NCBI GenBank assembly: GCA_016617855.1
Contig: JAECUM010016706.1
Coordinates: forward strand, 1 to 64,000
Length of the DNA: 64,000 nucleotides
Direction: 5' to 3'
Source of the DNA: Megalonaias nervosa
Taxonomy: Eukaryota; Mollusca; Bivalvia; Unionida; Unionidae
Position numbers and translations under genes: made by a program. Position 1 is the first letter of the stretch; the number at the start of each line of letters is the position of its first letter. Positions 18,132 to 30,660 of the stretch are shown piece by piece. The notes beneath the pieces are model-generated. The model worked only from the letters and a program-made list of their open reading frames with translations, was not told the DNA's origin and did no database searches.

Positions 18132-18603
18132 ATGAATTTGTTCAATGAATTGAAAGACAGTTGGTACTGGATGGTGGATGCAGCCTATGTGGTGGAAAGG
18201 CTTAAAAATGAATGGAGGTATCCAGTTACCAAAGACTTTGTGACCAGTCAAGTCACCAGCCTCAAAGTAGCCAGGGATCATAGAGAAGGAGATAGAGAAA
18301 TTAAGAGGCTTCATCCATCCTAAATATGTGAAAGTGGGGACATTGAAGGAGGCCCTTGATAATATCATCCAAGTGAGGTGCTTTTTGCAAGACATAGCAA
18401 ATTTCACCCAGTGGGGGTTAGAGAAATTAAAGAAAGCTGAAGACATGATGAGAAAGGTGATGGAAGAAGAGGTAAAGAAGATCAAAGAGACCTGGGCAAA
18501 AGAGAGAAAGGAGAAGGAAAACAGAAAAAAGAAGAGTTTGAGAGACTGAATCAAAACTGGATGAAAGTGCAAGAAAAATTGAGATCCATGGGACATCCTG
18601 ACT
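18132..18603 (+). pseudogene. Coiled-coil protein at the right end
   Basis: The gene begins MNLFNELKDSWYWMVDAAYV (ATG 18132). It changes frame near 18305-18315 and continues with VKVGTLKEALDNIIQVR and a long Lys/Glu coiled coil (EKLKKAEDMMRKVMEEEVKK), and changes frame again near 18545 before a stop at about 18601-18603. The function is unknown. It reads outward toward the right terminus, and a decayed histone-type stem-loop follows about 90 nt after its end, mirroring the left-end gene. Confidence 0.45.
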
Positions 18604-18694
18604 AGATGCCAGAGAAGGAAAAGAAAAAGAATGGAATCATAGAGAAAGTGAGAAGCTGGTGGAAGAAATGGAGAAAATAGAAGAAGAACACAAA

Positions 18695-18710
18695 GGTACA
18701 TTTCATGGCC
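18695..18710 (+). terminator. Decayed histone-type stem-loop
   Basis: GGTACATTTCATGGCC occupies the same place relative to the right inverted repeat as the perfect stem-loop does at the left. It keeps the TTTC loop, outer GG/CC pairs, the AAA before and ACT after, and the downstream CTCGAAAAGA, but the inner stem pairs are lost. Confidence 0.5.
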
Positions 18711-19141
18711 ACTCATATATCTCGAAAAGATTTACTCTTTCTTGCCTAAATATTTTTTTAGTCCATTGTATATTGTAGGTATTATAGATTGATGTTCATC
18801 AATCTATGGTTGTGTTGTATATGTCTATGTCGCTAACCATGTTTCTATGTCTATATCTCTATTATATTTGTCTCTACCTAGGTAACCGCGTATTCAGGTC
18901 AGCCTCTTGCAACATTGTTGCCAGTGTTCTGCCCGATTGAGGTCAACCACTTGCAACATTGTTGCCAGTGTCCAGTACTGTGACGTCACCCCACCTGTTC
19001 CATTCCTATTGTCGCTAAACAGTCCCAATCCCTTGTCGCTCTATAGTCCCACCCATGTTAAAATTCCCCTTGTCGCCAAAGTGTTCCACGACCTTCTTGA
19101 CTGAGTTTTCTTTTGTCGCTATAGTATCCCATATCACTACT
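18707..19141 (-). repeat. Right terminal inverted repeat of the Polinton
   Basis: This is the reverse complement of 347-785. It contains a CRE (18981-18988) and a 24-bp near-perfect palindrome at 18784-18807 with 11-bp arms (ATAGATTGATG / CATCAATCTAT) and a 2-bp centre. The left copy of the palindrome has one arm mismatch. Confidence 0.93.
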
Positions 19142-19147
19142 TGCGAT
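19142..19147. repeat. Right target-site duplication of the Polinton
   Basis: TGCGAT follows the right terminus; the left counterpart is TACGAT at 341-346. Confidence 0.7.
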
Positions 19148-20090
19148 TGTCTCACATAATTTTTCCAACTAAATTAAACTATCTCTGCACCCTTGCAATT
19201 TAATTAGCAGATTCAAAACACAGTAATCATCGAGTACTATTATTGCTTCTCACTCTATATAAGGTAATTAGGTTCTGTACTCTTTATGAAAATCGGAATA
19301 ATTATCTAAGTAGAATCTAACTATATATGCAACATTTAGGAAAGAAACAAAAATCAAGAAAAAAGTTATAATTGTTATGTTTTGGAAGTATTGCGCAATG
19401 AGCATCTCGATCCAATTACTTTTGTTTCTACAAGCAGCGCATTAAGACGAATATTTTAAAGAGGGCAATGGTGTGACCTGTCGACCCTAAGTACGCACGT
19501 TCTACGCATGGGAAAATAGAAACTTAAATTAATGGATATTATTACTGTATTATCACATTTAATCGATTAATGTCATATAAAATTGAAAATAAACAATTAA
19601 TATCTTTTATACGATTAAGTTTTAACTTTCATCAGTTCTAAACAAGTTTGGAAAACGTTCAATGGTAGGCAACAGTACGAAACTGTACAGTACAATATGC
19701 CCACTGGGTACTGTTCGAACGAGATGTGTGGTGACATCTGGAAATTATAATTCATGACTTTCTTGGAGATTTATATTTTCTTTCTTGGAAATATGGCAAG
19801 TGATGTAATCAGCAGTGCAATAAAACAATACATGGAAATCTTTTTGCGGAGTGGCATGTGGATTGATGCATGACCCCTCTGGTTGGTAAGTGCAGGAGTT
19901 TTCGTTTGCAACCGCGTTATTATATTTGATTTAACTGGGTAGGATTGTGGGTATTCGACAAAGAAGAAACTAGTTTGACATAACACATTTCTGGTTTTTG
20001 CTGGCTTTGCAGTAGTACTTTAGAGTTTCGTTTTGTGACCAGTGATGAGTGATGTGTATTGCCTATGTCTGAAGCTCTATCAAATAGCTC

Positions 20091-20093
<3 letters not shown>
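19148..20093. other. Host intergenic DNA, no gene seen
   Basis: A/T-rich sequence with no convincing coding frame, repeat or RNA gene. Confidence 0.5.

Positions 20094-20166
<73 letters not shown>
20094..20166. repeat. (TG)n microsatellite
   Basis: About 36 uninterrupted TG units. Confidence 0.98.
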
Positions 20167-20169
<3 letters not shown>

Positions 20170-21639
20170 ATGTTTTGTCTTATGTATCGAAATTGGAGAC
20201 ACCTTAAGTTGCTTTTGAGTGAATTTCATTTCGTAATATATCTGTTGTTGGATTTAATAACAACTCAGTCAGGCATAGCAGAAGACATCTAGGATTTTCT
20301 TTTTTTAAAAGCAGTTTCTAACGCGTGGACACCATGACTGAGACGACAGATCTGAGATAACCAGACTGAGATAGGAAACGTAAGGTTATCAAAACAGGTA
20401 GATTTCTCTCTCGCATGGCTGAGAAATATACCTCTGACCATGTATCAGCCATTTAGGCCAGGTATAGATACAAAGTCAGAGGAAACTCGGGCTATACAAA
20501 TGTCCGACAAAACGTACACAAGTTTGCTTGTATATGTCATATCAACTGAAAAGGGGATGGGCTTATTCTAAGTTGTGATCAATTGTAGCCCAACCGCCAC
20601 TGTCAACAATTATGACAGTAAAATACGTTACAAATAAGAGAGTGTGTTATGGCTGCCGTAGAGGATGCAGGCTCTCACCTTCGACACCATTCGCTATGAA
20701 CACGAAGCTCCATAACCATTAACATGTATGCAGTGTTAAACTCTTAAGAAAATGAGGAAAATGAATATAGTTTTACGACAAACCTGATCCTTCCATGATC
20801 ACCCCATTTAGAGCTACATCTAGCTTCTTTACGCAACGGAAAACAACACCAGACCTATTCATCTCGATTTTCAATCTCATACAGAATATATACAGAACAA
20901 AGTTTGAGTTATTTCATACATATGGTATTGACAGCTGCGTCCCAAATATTCATTCAGCCAAGAGTAATGTGGACCATGAACCGACTGATTTTGTGTGAAG
21001 TCACTCACTTTGAAACTTTTTGCAAACTGGACTGCAACTTACACACATTATAGGTCAAAAATTAATCTTTAAGCGGACCAGTAGAAATGTGTCTCTGCAT
21101 TACGCATTCAACATAAAATTATATATTCTTCGCACCACTGTAAACAACAGTGAAGAAACAAGGAGACGTATTTTCCATCAAAAGGACCAATTATACGACA
21201 CTTTTTAGTGCTTCTTTATTTCAGTTAGAAAGCCCCAGAATGGGACAAGGTTGCCAAAATCTATCTGAATAGTGTTACCAGTGACACGCGGACTAGCGAG
21301 TCTCTCTCTCTCTCATTATAAGGTAAGTAAGGCTGTGAAGGCAGATAGCGCAGGGGATCAGCACAGGTACAGTAGAAACTGTTGGCCAACAACTGCATCC
21401 AGATTTGTCTTCAGACGTATCGAAATTGTCACTTATATCCAACTTACGCCCAAGACACCATTCCCCTCCCTCAATCAGACACGTTCAAATTATTTGGCGA
21501 TGGGAGGGCGGAAAAGCAGCAGGTGTGGTTACACTGTTAACGGTAGATGAAGACCTGCACCAAGGAGGCTCAGGGCATACAGGCGTTTTTGACTGGAATA
21601 AATGAATCAGTAGAACACGGCAGCCTTTTAGGTGATTGA
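20167..21639. other. Host intergenic DNA, no gene seen
   Basis: There is a short (TC)n run near 21301. The 21270-21630 part may belong to the 5' end of the LINE that follows, but this cannot be shown. Confidence 0.4.
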
Positions 21640-24390
21640 GTAGTCATTTTTAGGCTCCACATTGCTCACCTCCTTAGCATGAGGAAGGGGTTAGAAGAGG
21701 TGCGCCAAACATTGCCTGCTTCACCTTAATCGCGACTGACAGGGTCGAAACAATAACAAGAAGACAAAGGTGATGTAACTCCCCATCGGTGGCTGGAACA
21801 AACGGACACTAATTGACAGTACATCAGCACGTAGACCAGAGAAACGAACTGCTCTGGCTGACAGAGAACTGGCCAGATTCAAGATCTAGATAGCAGCCCT
21901 GCATGAAGCTCTCCCAGCTGAGAAATAAATGACAACTCACCAAAGTAAGAGCCGGCTAGACCTTTTGGAGTGGCTGAAGTAAGGAAGATCGACGTGAAGC
22001 TGTTACTGTGTTTGCAATCAAATCACAACTAGTCAGCAAGCACACAAATCTACCAAAGGATATGAGTGACAGACTAATGTGAATGAGACTCCGAATGTCT
22101 GGAAAAAAATACATGCAACTGTCATAAGCGCCAATGCACCTTCCATGACCAATCCAGATGAGATCAAGTACAAATTTAATTAAGACCTGAAGTCTCTTAT
22201 TGCAGAAGTACCAAAGTGGACAAGTTCATCATCCTTGGCGACATCAGTTGCAGAGTTGGCACATATCACCGGATAAGAACATGTGTCATTAGCAAAAATG
22301 GATTTGGCATAAGCAACAACAACGGACTTCTACTGAAAAAAAATGCAATGGATACGACATCCTAATCATCAACACAATATTCCGCATGCCAAACCGCAAC
22401 AAGACGTCTTGGATGCAACAAAGCAATAAGCACTGGAGTCTCGATGACTATGTCATCGTCTGGAGAAGCGACAAGCAGGGTGTCCGAGTGACGATGGCCG
22501 TGAGAAGTGCAGAATGCTGGACTGACCACAGGCTCATAGTCCATTAACTCAATATACAGACAACCAAAACAAACTAAGACAAAATAGTGTACAGAAAGTT
22601 TAATGTCGCCAAACTGAAACAGGAAAATTTGAAAAACGCATTCCTTCAAGACCATCTGAGGGCCACAGTAATCAGGAACATCCCCAATACATGCTGACAA
22701 TGCCACACTGCTCACTGACAAAGAACAGATACTTTAAATATGGGAACAAAACATCAACAACATCATTAACAGTCGCCTATCAGCGAGGAGGCAACTGATC
22801 GACTGGCTTAAGTGTAAATCGACATATCTCTTTCTGATCCTCTAGAGCTGGCTGAAATTGTTGCAGAAATCCATCTGCTAATAAATGGCAAAGCACATGG
22901 AGCAGACGTTAAACCAGCAGAAGTCTGCCATGTCAGAGGCTCCCACATGGCACAGAAACTGACTGAACTCTTCCAGCCAATGTGTACTCAGCGAACTGTA
23001 TCAAAGGAGTAGAATGATGCATCCACCGTCCATGTGTACAAACGGAAAGGCAACATATAATACTGCGACAACCTTCGGGACGTCAATAACGGGAAGATTC
23101 TTGCAAGAATTCCGCTGAATCGTCATGTGCATCACATCTATCAAGAGGTCCTGCCTGAGAATCAGTGTCGCTTCAAGAAAGGACGAGGGACCACACTCAT
23201 GGTGATTGCAGATCGTCAACTCCTGAATAAATGCTACGAATAAAACTCCAACCTGTACACGACATTCGTCGACCTGATAAAATCCCTTGATACAGTTAGA
23301 CGTGGAGGCCTTTAGAAGATCATGGCAAAATTTGGTTGGCCAGAGAAATTCATCGCGATGGTTAAGAAATTCTGTGATGGAATGCTAAATCGTGTTGTGG
23401 ATGACGGTAGTCATCTGAATCATTTCCAGTCACCAATGGAGCCAAGCAAGGCTGTGTGTTGGCTCTGGCCCTCTACAGTACGATGTTCTCTGCACTTCGT
23501 ACTCATGCTTTCCGTTACTATGACATTAGGATCGACATCACTTACTGAATTGATGTCTAGCTGTTAAATAAGAGAAGACACAGGCTAAAACGAAGTTACG
23601 GGAAGCGACTGTTTGTAGCCTTCTATTTGCTGACAATTGTTCTCCGAATGCCAAATCGTTGTCTGACATGGAACAAAGTATGAACTATTCCTCTTCAGCT
23701 TGTGACAATTTGAGTCTCACAATCAGTATGAAGAAGACAAAATGTGATGCACCACAAGGAAATCCTTGCATAGAGCCTATAATCACCATTAAAGGCCGAA
23801 TCCTTGAGTAGTGGACAAGGTCACTACCTCAAAGAACTCTTTCACGTGCAGTTCACATTGACGATGATACCAATGTCATAATTGGTTAAACAAGTGTGGC
23901 TTTTGGAAGACTATGTGCAGATGTGTGGGAGAACACAAACACAACTTACGGTCTACACAGCCAATTTGTTGCAGAGCCTGCTGTGCAATTGTGCAGCCTG
24001 GACAATTTGCCATGTCAGGAAGTTGAAAAATTTTCATGTGGGCTGCTTGAGGAAATTGATGAAGATATGATGGCAGGGCAGGGTCACATACACTGAGATT
24101 CTCTCACGGGCAGGCATCCACACTCAACTGACGAAATCACAGTTGAGATTGGCAGGCCACATCACCAGGATGTCAAAACAGCTACCACCAATGATCATAT
24201 ATGATCTGAAGGAGGTAAAGCGATCTCAGTGTGCTCATAAGAAAATCTTCGAAGATTCCCTCAATTGATCCTTGAAACTCTTCAACATTGACCTTGAATA
24301 TTGGGAAGATCTCACACTGGACCACTCCACCTGGCAGAGTCTCATCCATACTGGAGCTACATATCTGGAATAGTAATTCATCACTTCAGT
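21640..24390 (+). mobile_element. Degraded non-LTR retrotransposon (LINE) with endonuclease and RT
   Basis: Translation in shifting frames gives landmarks in the order of a LINE ORF2. They are an N-terminal AP-endonuclease start near 21790-21890, the endonuclease C-terminal pattern HWSLDDYVIVWRSDKQGVRV and WTDHRLIV (about 22430-22545), then RT blocks: ENQCRFKKGRGT-like (about 23160-23200), FVDLIKSLDTV (about 23265), MAKFGWPEKFIAMVKKFCDGM (23322-23384), and the C-terminal region VGCLRKLMKI (near 24060) and RLAGHITRMSKQ (about 24150). Dozens of stops and frameshifts show it is long dead. The endonuclease and RT wording is that of the LINE family often annotated in databases as craniofacial-development-protein-2-like; the exact clade is not settled here. 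Confidence 0.8.
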
Positions 24391-25065
24391 AAATAACAGA
24401 CCCAGATAGACATTACACAAGTTGGATATCAGACAGGTTTGGAAGTTTAGGCACTCTGATAATGGACCTTTTGTTGTTAGTATTTACTGGAGATAGATTC
24501 TACATTGAATTTGACACTGTAATAATTAGGATAATCACAATAATTGCATTGGTCAAGATCAACAGTATTTTACAGATTCAACCTTCTCAACCTTCTATGC
24601 TGATACATTTCCTTGTCCTATTACCTATTTTCCTAACATTAATGTGACTGGGTAATGTAATTGATGGAGAAAATAAATTTTTGTACCATAAATCATGTTT
24701 GTCTGAGAATACTTATCTACTCATCTGATCAAATTATTATGAAGCCCTGACCCACACCTCCCTGCAAATTGCAAGCATCCTTGTTGATGTTTCACTCAAG
24801 TTAAACTGAAGAATATCTGGTATATGGGATAAGGTATCTTGGAATAGTTTATTTTGTTATTTGCTTTTGCCATTGTCTATGTGATTTATCCATGGAAAAT
24901 AAAAAGCAAAATGTTTAATCTCTCCAGGAGTGCTGCACTCCAGAGGTAGTACAGTTAATTTCACTTACAATAATGTCATCAGCAAAATACTCTCTGGAGA
25001 AGCATAATTATGATAAATGTTTTACTATCTTATCATTGCCTAATAATATATGTTTAATAGTTATG

Positions 25066-25144
<79 letters not shown>

Positions 25145-26065
25145 TACTAAATGTGTATATAAAAAATAAAAGTTATATAAAAAATCTCAATTGTCTCCTC
25201 ATAATTTTACAGGTAAGCTGCGATTGGTAAAATAATGAGCCGACTACTTTAAACAAGAGGATGGCCATCTACTACAGCTGGGATGATGGTTTTATAACTA
25301 CTTTCAAAACTTCCTTCATCTTATTTATAAATACAACTGGAAAACAACTGAAAAAGTAACTTCCTGCACATAGTCAAATTATTTTAAAATTTCAGAGAAG
25401 AAAAGTTTGTATACATCATTCACACAATTGCAACTGTGGTAAAGACAGATTTTGGAAAATCACTATGATAAAAATTCAAACAAATTGCTAATTTGGATAA
25501 TCATTTTCTTCAATCTAAAAGAAATGAGTTGCTTTCATTTCTTTGCTTTCTATACAATTGCATTATCTAATAATAATGTATTTCTAATATTTGCAGAAAC
25601 ACATAATTCCATAGCATATGAAAAGATATGGTCAGTACATCTGCCAGTCGGGACTTTTTCAAAACATAACTTGCTGCTGCCAAATTATATTAGGAAAAAA
25701 CATTACGGACAATAAGTCACAGCAATAAAAATTAATATAATTTGAAAATGAGACACTAAACTTCTAAGCTGACTAACCATTATTAAAGAGAAATCTTTAT
25801 TTAACACAAACACCCACTCTGAAATGTCTAGAGAATAATGGAAAAGGCATTTCAGACAGAAACCTCAGCTTTTGCCAAAAGGGATAAATTATACATACTG
25901 GTTACAAAATGTAACAAATTTTTTAATGAAATTAGACCACAAATATCAATTATCACTTTGGGTGAAAACCAAGGAATGAACATTTTTTATGAGAACTGTT
26001 TCTATTTTTATATTGGCGCTACTTTCAGGTGTGTGTGTGTGTGTTTTGCATTTTTAATATAGTCT
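24391..26065. other. Host intergenic DNA with a (TA)n tract
   Basis: A/T-rich and without a supported gene. A (TA)n microsatellite occupies 25071-25140. Confidence 0.5.
25071..25140. repeat. (TA)n microsatellite
   Basis: About 35 uninterrupted TA units. Confidence 0.98.
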
Positions 26066-26341
26066 TAAAAATTGTTCAGAAATATCTGCAGTGTGGCAGT
26101 TCATAGTAATGTCTAGCACTGGGGCATCATGCCACAGACATGTAGCATGATTTTCCACCCAGTCACATTATCCTGACACCAGGTCGACCAGTCCTATCAC
26201 TAACCTCTTAATGCTGCGTGCCTAGTGAGGCAGCTGTTAGTACCATTTTTTTCTGTCTTTGGTAATGCTCAGCTGGGGTTCAAACCTGCGACCTCCTGCA
26301 TCTGAGGCAGACACCCTACCCACTATTCCAATGAATTGGAG
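26066..26341 (-). mobile_element. tRNA-derived SINE, family A, copy 1
   Basis: On the minus strand the 5' end is tRNA-like: an A-box TAGTGGGTAGGG and a B-box GGTTTGAACCC. The predicted anticodon loop CTCAGAT suggests a Leu-tRNA origin. The body matches 57384-57592 closely, including CAGCATTAAGAGGTTAGTG and TGCCCCAGTGCTAGACATTA. Two copies in one window with a shared body and a pol III head identify a SINE. Confidence 0.75.
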
Positions 26342-26834
26342 GCACAACTTTCAAATACCGGAAGTTTGTGTATCGATAAGCCAACATATCAAATTTCACC
26401 ATAATGATTTCTTAGTAAACCTGCATAGACAGACATTACTGATACTCAGTATCATGAGCATTTATTCTTGATGTATTGATCAATTTAATGCTGATGAAAA
26501 CTGTTGGCCTAAGAAATCCCTACTTTCCCAACTGGCCTTTACAATTGTGGGACAATTAGCAAAGGATTAGGGTTTTTGTACCTGGAGATAAATTCTTAGG
26601 TCTGTAGCCAACATCATTGTAATGTATTGGTCAGCATTATGATGACAGATTATAAAATTGCATAAAGTTGAACAATCTGATTTTGCAGCAAAATGAGTTT
26701 ACTCTGAATCTGACCCTTCTTTCTTCCTTCCTTCTTCGCAGGGATTTCATACAAGAGAGATTGTCATGCTTTCTGCTGGCTATCAAACAGATCAAAAGAC
26801 TGAAAATATTATCACTTATTTATTACTGTTATTA

Positions 26835-26838
<4 letters not shown>

Positions 26839-26879
<41 letters not shown>
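26839..26879. repeat. (GA)n microsatellite
   Basis: About 20 GA units. Confidence 0.97.
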
Positions 26880-26881
<2 letters not shown>

Positions 26882-28154
26882 GGGAGGACTGGATTTATAA
26901 GTGCAAGAGCATAGCTACTTGTACGTTCCTGCATGGATAATATCCTGCTCTTAAACACTTATATGAAATATGTAAGAACTTGATGTGCAATACTTTTCAA
27001 ATTATTTTATTGTGAAAGAAATATAGAAATATACCAGGTTCTAATTTGTATAAAGATACAAAAAGTTTAAGAAAGGAAATAAGAAAACATTTTAGCTTAA
27101 TAATAGTCCAGAATGGAAGACAACAAGAGACACTACCACAGAGTACATTTTTGCCAATCTAAAAACTTAAATATCTGATCTCATGACAAAAATAAATTTC
27201 TCAGTATTAAAATCATTAAAGGAAAGAAAAACAACTGTATAAACTTTATAACAGGAAACAAAAACCGGTAAAGTGGGAAAAGATCGTAACTCAACATCTC
27301 TGAAACAATTATTATCATGTTTGAACTAGCTCAGCTATATAAACATTCTATAAGTTTAATATCATTTTTAAAACAAAGATTATGCATAAATAGGAATATA
27401 AATATCTCTACCATTGTAGGCTCAACAATAAACCCAACAAGAATGTTATATCCAACAATGCTTTAAACTAAACTCTATAATCAATTGTAAGAAATCTGCA
27501 TTATTCTGCAGAGTTTCAGAAAAATAAAAACATATTATTTGCCTTCTCAATGAATATCAACACACTGAGTGATCAGGTGGTCCAAAATACCTCGATAGGC
27601 CTGGAAATCTACATAAAGAAATTAATGGAATAAAAAGCAATAAATTAATTGCTTACTTGTGTAACAATTTAGAAATTAAAAAAGTAATTTTAATTGTTTA
27701 TGAGAATACTGCAAAAACTGAAAATTAAAGATATACACCAAACTTGGCCACAAAAGCGTCTTGAATTCTCAGGAGTCTTTAATTCTCAGAAAGTGACTTC
27801 TACACTGCAAACCATTTTGTATGTTATGCATGGAGTGTATATGAAAACATACTTTTGTAATTCATGTTATTTCTTCTCTTTACATTTGATTGCTAATGAA
27901 TACATATACATATATCCACACAATTAAGATTCTGTTCATATCATCCTTCTACTTTTTCTTCAGTGCTCCTTTAGTTGGTTTTATTGACATTCATTGGCAG
28001 TAGAAACAGGCTGAATATACAATGAACCTGGAAGTGTTTACTACTTTTACAAATAAAATTCCAATGACAAATGGTCAAGTAGTGTGTATTAATTTCAAAT
28101 GATGATTTGATTCCAGTATTTTGTTTATACACAACTGTAAGCTTCTATTACAAA
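26880..28154. other. Host intergenic DNA, no gene seen
   Basis: A/T-rich DNA with no coding or repeat signal I can support. Confidence 0.5.
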
Positions 28155-28880
28155 ACTTAATCATGCCTAAAGAGTCAGGCTAATCATGTGTCAAATAGTC
28201 AGACTAATCATGCCTAAAGAGTCAGGCTAATCATGTGTCAAATAGTCAGACTAATCATGTCTAAAGAGTAAGATGAATCATGCCTAAAGAGTCAGGCTAA
28301 TCATGTGTCAAATAGTCAGACTAATCATGCCTAAAGAGTCAGGCTAATCATGTGTCAAATAGTCAGACTAATCATGCCTAAAGAGTAAGATGAATCATGC
28401 CTAAAGAGTCAGAATAATCGTGTCTCAAATAGTCAAACTAATCATGTCTCAAACAGTCAGACTAATCATGCATAAAGAGACAGACTAATCATGCCTCAGA
28501 AGTCAGACTAATCATACCTCATAATCAGACTAATCATACCTCATAGTCAGACTAATCATACCTCAAAAATTCAGACTAATCATACCTCAGAGTCAGACTA
28601 ATCATGCCTCATAAGAGTCAGACTAATCATACCTCATAGTCAGACTAATCATACCTCAGAGTCAGACTAATCATGCCTCAAAAGAGTCAGACTAATCATG
28701 CCTCAAAAATTTAGACTAATCATACCTCATGGAGTCCGAATAATCATGTCTATAATGTCTAACTAATCATGCCAAAAGAGTCACACTAATCATGAATCAA
28801 GTCTGATTAATTCTGTATACAGAATCTGACTAATCATGCCAAAAGAATCAGGTTAATCCTGCCTAACAATTTTGACTAAT
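28155..28880. repeat. Minisatellite, about 23-27 bp unit
   Basis: About 30 imperfect copies of a unit built on CTAATCATGCCT and AGAGTCAGA. The left part shows a higher-order pair (units ending GTGTCAAATAGTC and GCCTAAAGAGTC alternate). Confidence 0.95.
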
Positions 28881-30407
28881 CAAGAAATTGGTGAAACTTC
28901 TATCATGCATGCAAGAATGCCAACATAACCGACCAGCTTTCCTCAAAGCAATAGATTAAGCTCATCAGAAATGATTATTAGAGATGCCTTTAGTTTGTTT
29001 TCATCTACATTTAGAGTTTAATACTTCACATGTAATGAATAGGCATCTACCACATTCTGACTGTCTGTAATTTGGAGATCAGAACTTTACAAATTTTTTG
29101 TCTGAAAATATTAAGTTATATATCTTGGCAGTACTCAAGGAATTATACAATGCTATTGTAAAGAGAAAATATAGGGACTGTAAATAGTTGTTCCATTTAT
29201 GTGAGTTCCTTCTTATTTCAAGTGTCTGCATGGAGAGTTTCACTGTCTTTCTAACTTTCTACTAAATACAAATTATTTAAGTAGAGGTGATTAAAAGTAA
29301 TGAATGATATCAATTTTAAGGAAACTTCAATCTTCCAACATTTACTTTAATAGCTGCATCCTGCTAAAAATGTTTGCTATGACCAGAAAGTTAGAGAAAT
29401 CACATCAACTAGACAGATTTGGGCTTGTTATTAGTAGATACCAACTATGCCACTCCATTGTTGATCTATGCCCAGATGACTCAAAAAACATACCGGTGAT
29501 GCAATAAAATCTACTGATTCATTTTTTTAATAAAAAAAGTTACTAACAGTGATAAAGAAATGGAGGATGACAGAGCCTAAATTTGTTTTGCAAAAAAGCT
29601 AATCTTGCTCATTATCCAATATTCACACACTTGGAAATGAAAATTTCTGATTACCTTTAAATGTGTTAAGTAAATAAAAGAGAAATATATCAACATATCA
29701 GCATATAAACGAGTTCACAACACACTGACCATGGGCTACATTTGGACAGTGACTTGGTTTTATTCTGTTACATTTATACCATATGGGTACAATTAAAAAT
29801 TGCTATCCAGCCTCCACCCTGGAGGAAGTTGCACATGCCTGGGGTACACTGACACAAGAACCGTATATTAAAATCTATTAGATGAATATTAATGTAGGAA
29901 AATTGAACTTTATAATTCTCATGTGTCAACATATTTTACTAACAGCCACCATCTTTCCCTCAACTCTTAACCAATATCTTAGTCTCCTTTGCTTTCTTGC
30001 CTCCTTGTTAATGCCCCAGATGACTTTTTGCCCCAAGTTGCTCACAACATGCCTGTTCTCATTTCTATAAGCAACTAATTTGCTTTTTTACCTTGATTTC
30101 GTTGTTGTGCTCATGACAAAAAGTAGATTGACACATATATAAACAGAACTGCTTTATGACTGGTCCAATGGCAAAACCAGCAGCAGTGACACTGAAAATG
30201 AGGTATGGGCAACAGCAATGCATCAACGATGCTATACCACCTAGCGCGATTCGTTAGTTTGCCACAGGTTGCTACTATTACAACCATTTTATAACTTCAA
30301 TTTTTAAAAGTGAAATAGAATGGAAATTAGTCTTTCATTTGCAGTACAGATAATGTTCATGCTAATTATAATGTCATTCTTTTCTATTGTGAGAATTCCA
30401 TTTTGTA
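28881..30407. other. Host intergenic DNA with a short hAT end
   Basis: No gene seen. Positions 29800-29855 (GGAGGAAGTTGCACATGCCTG) match the right end of the hAT-like repeat at 32343-32664. Confidence 0.45.
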
Positions 30408-30660
30408 GGGAGGGCCCCAAGTGGCTCAGTGGTCTAAAGTACTCACTGTTCCAGATCACTACCACCTCACCTCTGTCAGTGTGGTTTTGAGTGTCTGGCT
30501 CAGATAACATGGATATGTGAGAAAGATTGACAGTAGAGTCTCATGGGGTGGTGGTTCTTACTGAAGTTTTCCTGGGTTCTTCTTCCACCAGTTATACTGG
30601 CCACCATGTATAGCCTATCTTGTGCTGAAAAAAGATGTCAAGCCCCACAACAAAAGTACT
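30408..30660 (+). mobile_element. tRNA-derived SINE, family B, copy 1
   Basis: It begins with a tRNA-like head (TGGCTCAGTGGTCTAAAG A-box; GTGGTTTTGAGTGTC in the B-box place). The 3' half (ACTGGCCACCATGTATAGCCTAT, GTGCTGAAAA, AGCCCCACAACAA) is the same as the reverse complement of 52452-52622. Confidence 0.75.

Larger units (their letters stand above)
347..19141 (+). mobile_element. Maverick/Polinton (adintovirus-like) DNA element, decayed
   Basis: The span is an 18.8-kb element bounded by long terminal inverted repeats and a 6-bp target duplication. Inside are the hallmark genes of the group: protein-primed family-B DNA polymerase, retroviral-type integrase with chromodomain, packaging ATPase fragment, adenain-like protease, double-jelly-roll major capsid protein and minor capsid protein. 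Accessory genes are a BIR/IAP gene, a zinc-knuckle gene and small basic proteins. The integrase, capsid and protease genes form a compact block at 11.7-17.0 kb. Many genes have in-frame stops and frameshifts, so the copy cannot encode the full set. The two terminal repeats differ by roughly one base in 15-20 by eye, which fits an old but not ancient insertion. Confidence 0.95.

Noticed and set aside
20059..20292. Open frame with Cys-Val repeats
   Set aside because: It is the (TG)n microsatellite read as protein.
28155..28880. Regular short repeats resembling a CRISPR array
   Set aside because: There are no unique spacers of constant length; units are contiguous and variable, and the DNA is eukaryotic. 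It is a minisatellite.
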